From the NCBI RefSeq assembly GCF_004104355.1, contig NZ_RJLM01000005.1:1-64000 (forward strand): a stretch of 64,000 nucleotides of DNA, in the 5' to 3' direction. Of this stretch, positions 61,499 to 64,000 are shown one piece after another. Each line of letters begins with the position of its first letter. The first letter of the stretch is position 1. Below the pieces are notes generated by a model. That model searched no databases. It had not been told where the DNA came from and worked only from the letters and a program-made list of their open reading frames with translations. The position numbers and the translations under genes were made by a program. The DNA comes from Photobacterium chitinilyticum (GTDB lineage Bacteria > Pseudomonadota > Gammaproteobacteria > Enterobacterales > Vibrionaceae).

Positions 61499-62317
61499 AT
61501 GGAGTGCAACCAGCGTGGTTATCTTATTTATCCACTATTTTTAATTATGCCGCAAGAGGCTTTTTATCAATCAATACGTTTTTTTATGGCGTCAGGGAAA
61601 ACATTGGAGACACTTGCCGTAACTCAAGCCCAGAAGTCAATTGAGATGGCTTATAATCAAACGGCTAGCTTACTAGAAGATATGGATGGCAGTATTATAA
61701 AGTCAAGAAATTCGGTAGGCGCTAATCTACTATTCCCTTTTGATGTTATGAATTATTTATCAACAACGATGTTAGATAATTGGCAAATGTTAATGGGAGG
61801 AAAATCAACGGGTGAGCTTAAGATGGCTGAGCAAGTTGAAAACCAGGAGAAATTATTCTCTCGGATTGAGCAGCAACTAAAAGTACAAAATGTTTCTCTG
61901 AAGCAGAAAGTATCAGAGAAAGAGGAGATGTTACTGTCATTGCGGTCTGAATCAGATAAAGTGAGAAAAGCTAAGTTAGCGGCACAACGTGCTCAGCGAA
62001 AAATAAAAGCAGAACTTGAATTAAGTAATGATCAAGTTCTAGCATTAAAAGCTGAATGCGAAAATTTTACAGAGAGATACGATCAACAGTTGTTGGATAA
62101 TTCATTATTGCAGACAACAAATAAGCAATTAGAACGAGAGCTTGCAGAAGTGAGACAAGAATCGAAATTGCAAACAACTGACTCTGAGCAGGTGGCTTCA
62201 AAGATCGATGCCTTGGCGACAGAGCAGACGAAGCTGATTGCCGAGAAAGACGGCTTATACAAACGTATAGAAGAATTACAACGCCAGTTGGAGCACTCTT
62301 CAAACTATACTGAATAA
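61499..62317 (+). CDS. Long coiled-coil protein with phasin-like N-terminal region
   Basis: About 272 residues. The N-terminal part (about 18-95: EAFYQSIRFFMASGKTLETLAVTQAQKSIEMAYNQTASLLEDMD) has the helical spacing of phasin-family proteins. From about 115 to 270 the protein is one long coiled coil (for example IEQQLKVQNVSLKQKVSEKEEMLLSLRSE). There is no signal peptide or clear membrane helix, so it is likely cytoplasmic or surface-associated. The start at 61499 has GGGAG upstream; an in-frame ATG at 61457 has none. It follows the mini-FtsX gene by 178 bases and ends at a terminator. Function unknown. Confidence 0.6.
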   Translation: MECNQRGYLIYPLFLIMPQEAFYQSIRFFMASGKTLETLAVTQAQKSIEMAYNQTASLLEDMDGSIIKSRNSVGANLLFPFDVMNYLSTTMLDNWQMLMGGKSTGELKMAEQVENQEKLFSRIEQQLKVQNVSLKQKVSEKEEMLLSLRSESDKVRKAKLAAQRAQRKIKAELELSNDQVLALKAECENFTERYDQQLLDNSLLQTTNKQLERELAEVRQESKLQTTDSEQVASKIDALATEQTKLIAEKDGLYKRIEELQRQLEHSSNYTE

Positions 62318-62338
62318 TTTTCTTTCACTTAATTTATT

Positions 62339-62366
62339 GCGCCTCGCTCACAGGGCGCTTTTTTTT
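62339..62366 (+). terminator. Rho-independent terminator of the cassette
   Basis: GCGCC/GGCGC stem with a ten-base loop followed by eight T. It closes the LytTR-linked cassette. Confidence 0.85.
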
Positions 62367-62503
62367 GTCCTGTCTAGCCGAAAACACTTGCTCTGCAATG
62401 CATGCATTGATTAATGTTTGGAGGTTGTTAATAAGGTTAACATCTATAGGTGTGGTGACATCGAAGAGAGTGTTGACCGTCAAGAGTAGTCGGGAGATAG
62501 AGT

Positions 62504-62998
62504 ATGGATGGTGGGCAACGTGATGTCACGTTAAGGTTTCTTGCTGAACCAGGTGATGTGAATTTTGGTGGAAAGGTTCACGGCGGAGCCGTGATGAAAT
62601 GGATCGATCTCGCCGCATACGCTTGCTCGGCAGGGTGGAGCGGGAAATATTGCATTACGGTTTATGCGGGTGGCATACGGTTTGTAGCTCCCATTCATGT
62701 CGGTAATCTTGTTGAAGTTAGTGCCAAAGTTATTTATACCGGTACTTCTTCGATGCACATTGCCATTGATGTTCAGGCCAGTGATCCCAAGACCCTGGAA
62801 AGGCGACTAACCACGCATTGTATTGTGATAATGGTTGCTGTTGATGAAGGTGGTAAGCCGACATCTGTGCCTGAGTGGGTCCCCAAGACCGATGAAGATA
62901 AGATGCTTCGTGAGTCGGCGATAAAGTTGATGAATATGCGCAAAGAGATCGGTGAAGAGATGGAAGCTCATGTTAAATATCTAAAAAAGAATCATTGA
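62504..62998 (+). CDS. Acyl-CoA thioesterase, YciA/ACOT hotdog family
   Basis: 164 residues. The motif block LAEPGDVNFGGKVHGGAVMKWIDLAAYACS contains the N-x-G-x-HGG turn and the catalytic Asp (WIDLAA) of the YciA/BACH group. VYAGGIRFVAPIHVGNLVEVSAKV and the helical C-terminus follow. It hydrolyses acyl-CoA; chain-length preference is unknown. Single gene. The start has GGGAG upstream (tcGGGAGata) and an ATG within family length. Confidence 0.85.
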   Translation: MDGGQRDVTLRFLAEPGDVNFGGKVHGGAVMKWIDLAAYACSAGWSGKYCITVYAGGIRFVAPIHVGNLVEVSAKVIYTGTSSMHIAIDVQASDPKTLERRLTTHCIVIMVAVDEGGKPTSVPEWVPKTDEDKMLRESAIKLMNMRKEIGEEMEAHVKYLKKNH

Positions 62999-63475
62999 TG
63001 ATCCACAAATTAGCCCCACAGCAATGTGGGGCTATGATAGCAGAATGTCGTTAGCGTTAGCGGCTGTGCGTAAATTTCGATACTTGCTCAACTGTTGTCT
63101 GTACACCTATCATCATTTGTTGCTTAATGCTTGAATGGTATTCAAGAATACTGTTAATGCAGGTTGAGTTTGTTCGGATAAATGCCCAGACGCTGACCGA
63201 TCCTTAAATTGGAGAGAAAAGACATAAACAGATTCTCCATCCTATAAATAACAATCATATTTCAATGATGATACATGTGTTTAACGCTTTAAATGAATAA
63301 GTTAGTTTTGATAGTTTCTTTTTGCTGACTACATTCTTTTTTGGTATTTCGCTTTACTGTTTATATCCTTCATAGGGTAAGAAAAAGAGAAATCACGGTT
63401 GTTAAGGGTTAGGTTCAGGCAAGGTTCGGGTGAATGCGATAGAATCAGAACCGTTCAGAAATGAAAGGATTCAGT
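62999..63475. promoter_or_regulatory. Intergenic region with GNRA-type hairpin and a gene remnant
   Basis: 477 bp. At 63011-63034 a perfect 10-bp stem (TAGCCCCACA with its complement, GCAA loop) ends the thioesterase transcript or, read leftwards, a minus-strand one. On the minus strand 63057-63203 is open for 48 codons without a start codon, ending SIKQQMMIGVQTTVEQVSKF and a short tail; this may be the 3' remnant of a gene. The rest is A/T-rich, with the promoter of the patatin gene. Confidence 0.35.
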
Positions 63476-64000
63476 ATGGAAAAGAAACTAATTCAAGAAA
63501 CTATACAGTCAGCGCTAGTTGTTGAAGGTGGTGCTATGCGGGGGATATTCGCTGCAGGTGTGCTCGATAGTTTTATTGATAATAATTACCGTCCTTTTGA
63601 TTTTTGTATCGGTGTATCTGCCGGTTCTACGAATTTAGCTGCATGGTTAGCTAATCAACGAGGAAGAAGTTACAAGGTGATTACTGACTATTCCTGTCGC
63701 CCTGAGTTTATTAATTTCCCCCGCTTTTTAAAAGGAGGTCATTGGCTAGACCTTGACTGGCTATGGGACATTACTATAGATGAAATCAGGATCGATGCGG
63801 AAACAATGGCAAGCCAACCAATTCCGCTTTATGTTGTTACCACCAGAGTGGATACCGGTAGGGCTGCATACATAAAAGCCACGCCTGATAACCTTAATGA
63901 ATTGTTGAAGGCATCTTGTTCTGTACCTGTCGCCTACCGACATTTCCCTCGTATTAACAATGAACCGATGACGGATGGTGGTGTTGCAGATTCTATTCCG
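63476..64000 (+). CDS. Patatin-like phospholipase, YjjU family (3' end cut)
   Basis: The first 175 codons are present; the frame runs off the window. ALVVEGGAMRGIFAAGVLDSF gives the oxyanion-hole glycines, FCIGVSAGSTNLAAW contains the GxSxG nucleophile, and the catalytic Asp is in MTDGGVADSIP at the edge. These match E. coli YjjU closely, a cytoplasmic Ser-Asp dyad lipid hydrolase. A clear AAAGGA ribosome site precedes the ATG. The TlyC-like or DnaC-region context of E. coli yjjU is not visible here. Confidence 0.85.
   Translation, partial: MEKKLIQETIQSALVVEGGAMRGIFAAGVLDSFIDNNYRPFDFCIGVSAGSTNLAAWLANQRGRSYKVITDYSCRPEFINFPRFLKGGHWLDLDWLWDITIDEIRIDAETMASQPIPLYVVTTRVDTGRAAYIKATPDNLNELLKASCSVPVAYRHFPRINNEPMTDGGVADSIP

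Noticed and set aside
1-64000. Prophage, insertion sequence, CRISPR array, tRNA or rRNA
   Set aside because: No integrase, transposase, terminal repeats, regularly spaced repeat array, cloverleaf or rRNA core sequence was recognised on either strand.

Overview
The window looks like a piece of a marine gammaproteobacterial chromosome of the family Vibrionaceae. A genus such as Photobacterium or Aliivibrio is a guess. The evidence is the set of small family-typical hypothetical proteins (DUF3389-, DUF3069- and DUF3081-like), a GlyGly-CTERM trypsin-like protease, an H-NOX/hybrid-kinase pair, a ToxR/CadC-type membrane regulator, a DUF368 (PopT-type) transporter and moderate GC. I see no rRNA, tRNA, insertion sequence, prophage or CRISPR array. 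Both edge genes are cut.

Layout. 1-9.6 kb: housekeeping and accessory genes (cupin, FAD oxidoreductase, CheY-CheC response regulator plus PAS protein, OmpA-family porin, M48 metalloprotease, MenI thioesterase, an aminoglycoside-phosphotransferase-like kinase, a proline-rich lipoprotein with a degenerate retropepsin-like domain, DUF2797). 9.8-24.4 kb: a complete type II bacterial cellulose locus, with bcsEFG on the minus strand and bcsRQABZC on the plus strand, divergent from a 504-bp control region. It predicts c-di-GMP-activated, phosphoethanolamine-modified cellulose. 24.5-33.5 kb: fatty-acid cis/trans isomerase with a membrane-bound regulator upstream, a REC-GGDEF diguanylate cyclase (a possible c-di-GMP source), yceH, a GIY-YIG protein, yaeQ and ydcF. 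33.6-35.6 kb: two glutathione S-transferases divergent from a TetR regulator, with repeated operator-like boxes between them. 35.6-39.9 kb: a thiamin-pyrimidine salvage operon (thiD-thiZ-thiX-thiY-tenA) behind a clear TPP riboswitch.

40-53.9 kb: VOC and PhnA proteins, a lipoprotein, a secreted serine protease, cytosine deaminase, a 685-bp gap with a cluster of DnaA boxes, an orphan OmpR-type regulator, Lpp, a SCO copper chaperone with a small partner, PopT, and a two-component system divergent from a candidate small RNA. 53.9-56.2 kb: an H-NOX nitric-oxide sensor with its hybrid kinase. 57.9-62.3 kb: a LytS/LytTR two-component system followed by an AT-rich cassette. The cassette holds an ABC ATPase whose Q-loop, signature, D-loop and H-loop are all altered, a four-helix mini-FtsX-like protein, and a long coiled-coil protein. 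Three direct repeats about 20 bp apart and a possible leader peptide lie between the regulator and the cassette. This is the best candidate in the window for an undescribed system. The window ends with a hotdog thioesterase and a cut YjjU-like patatin phospholipase.

All family calls come from reading motifs by eye; no database search was run.
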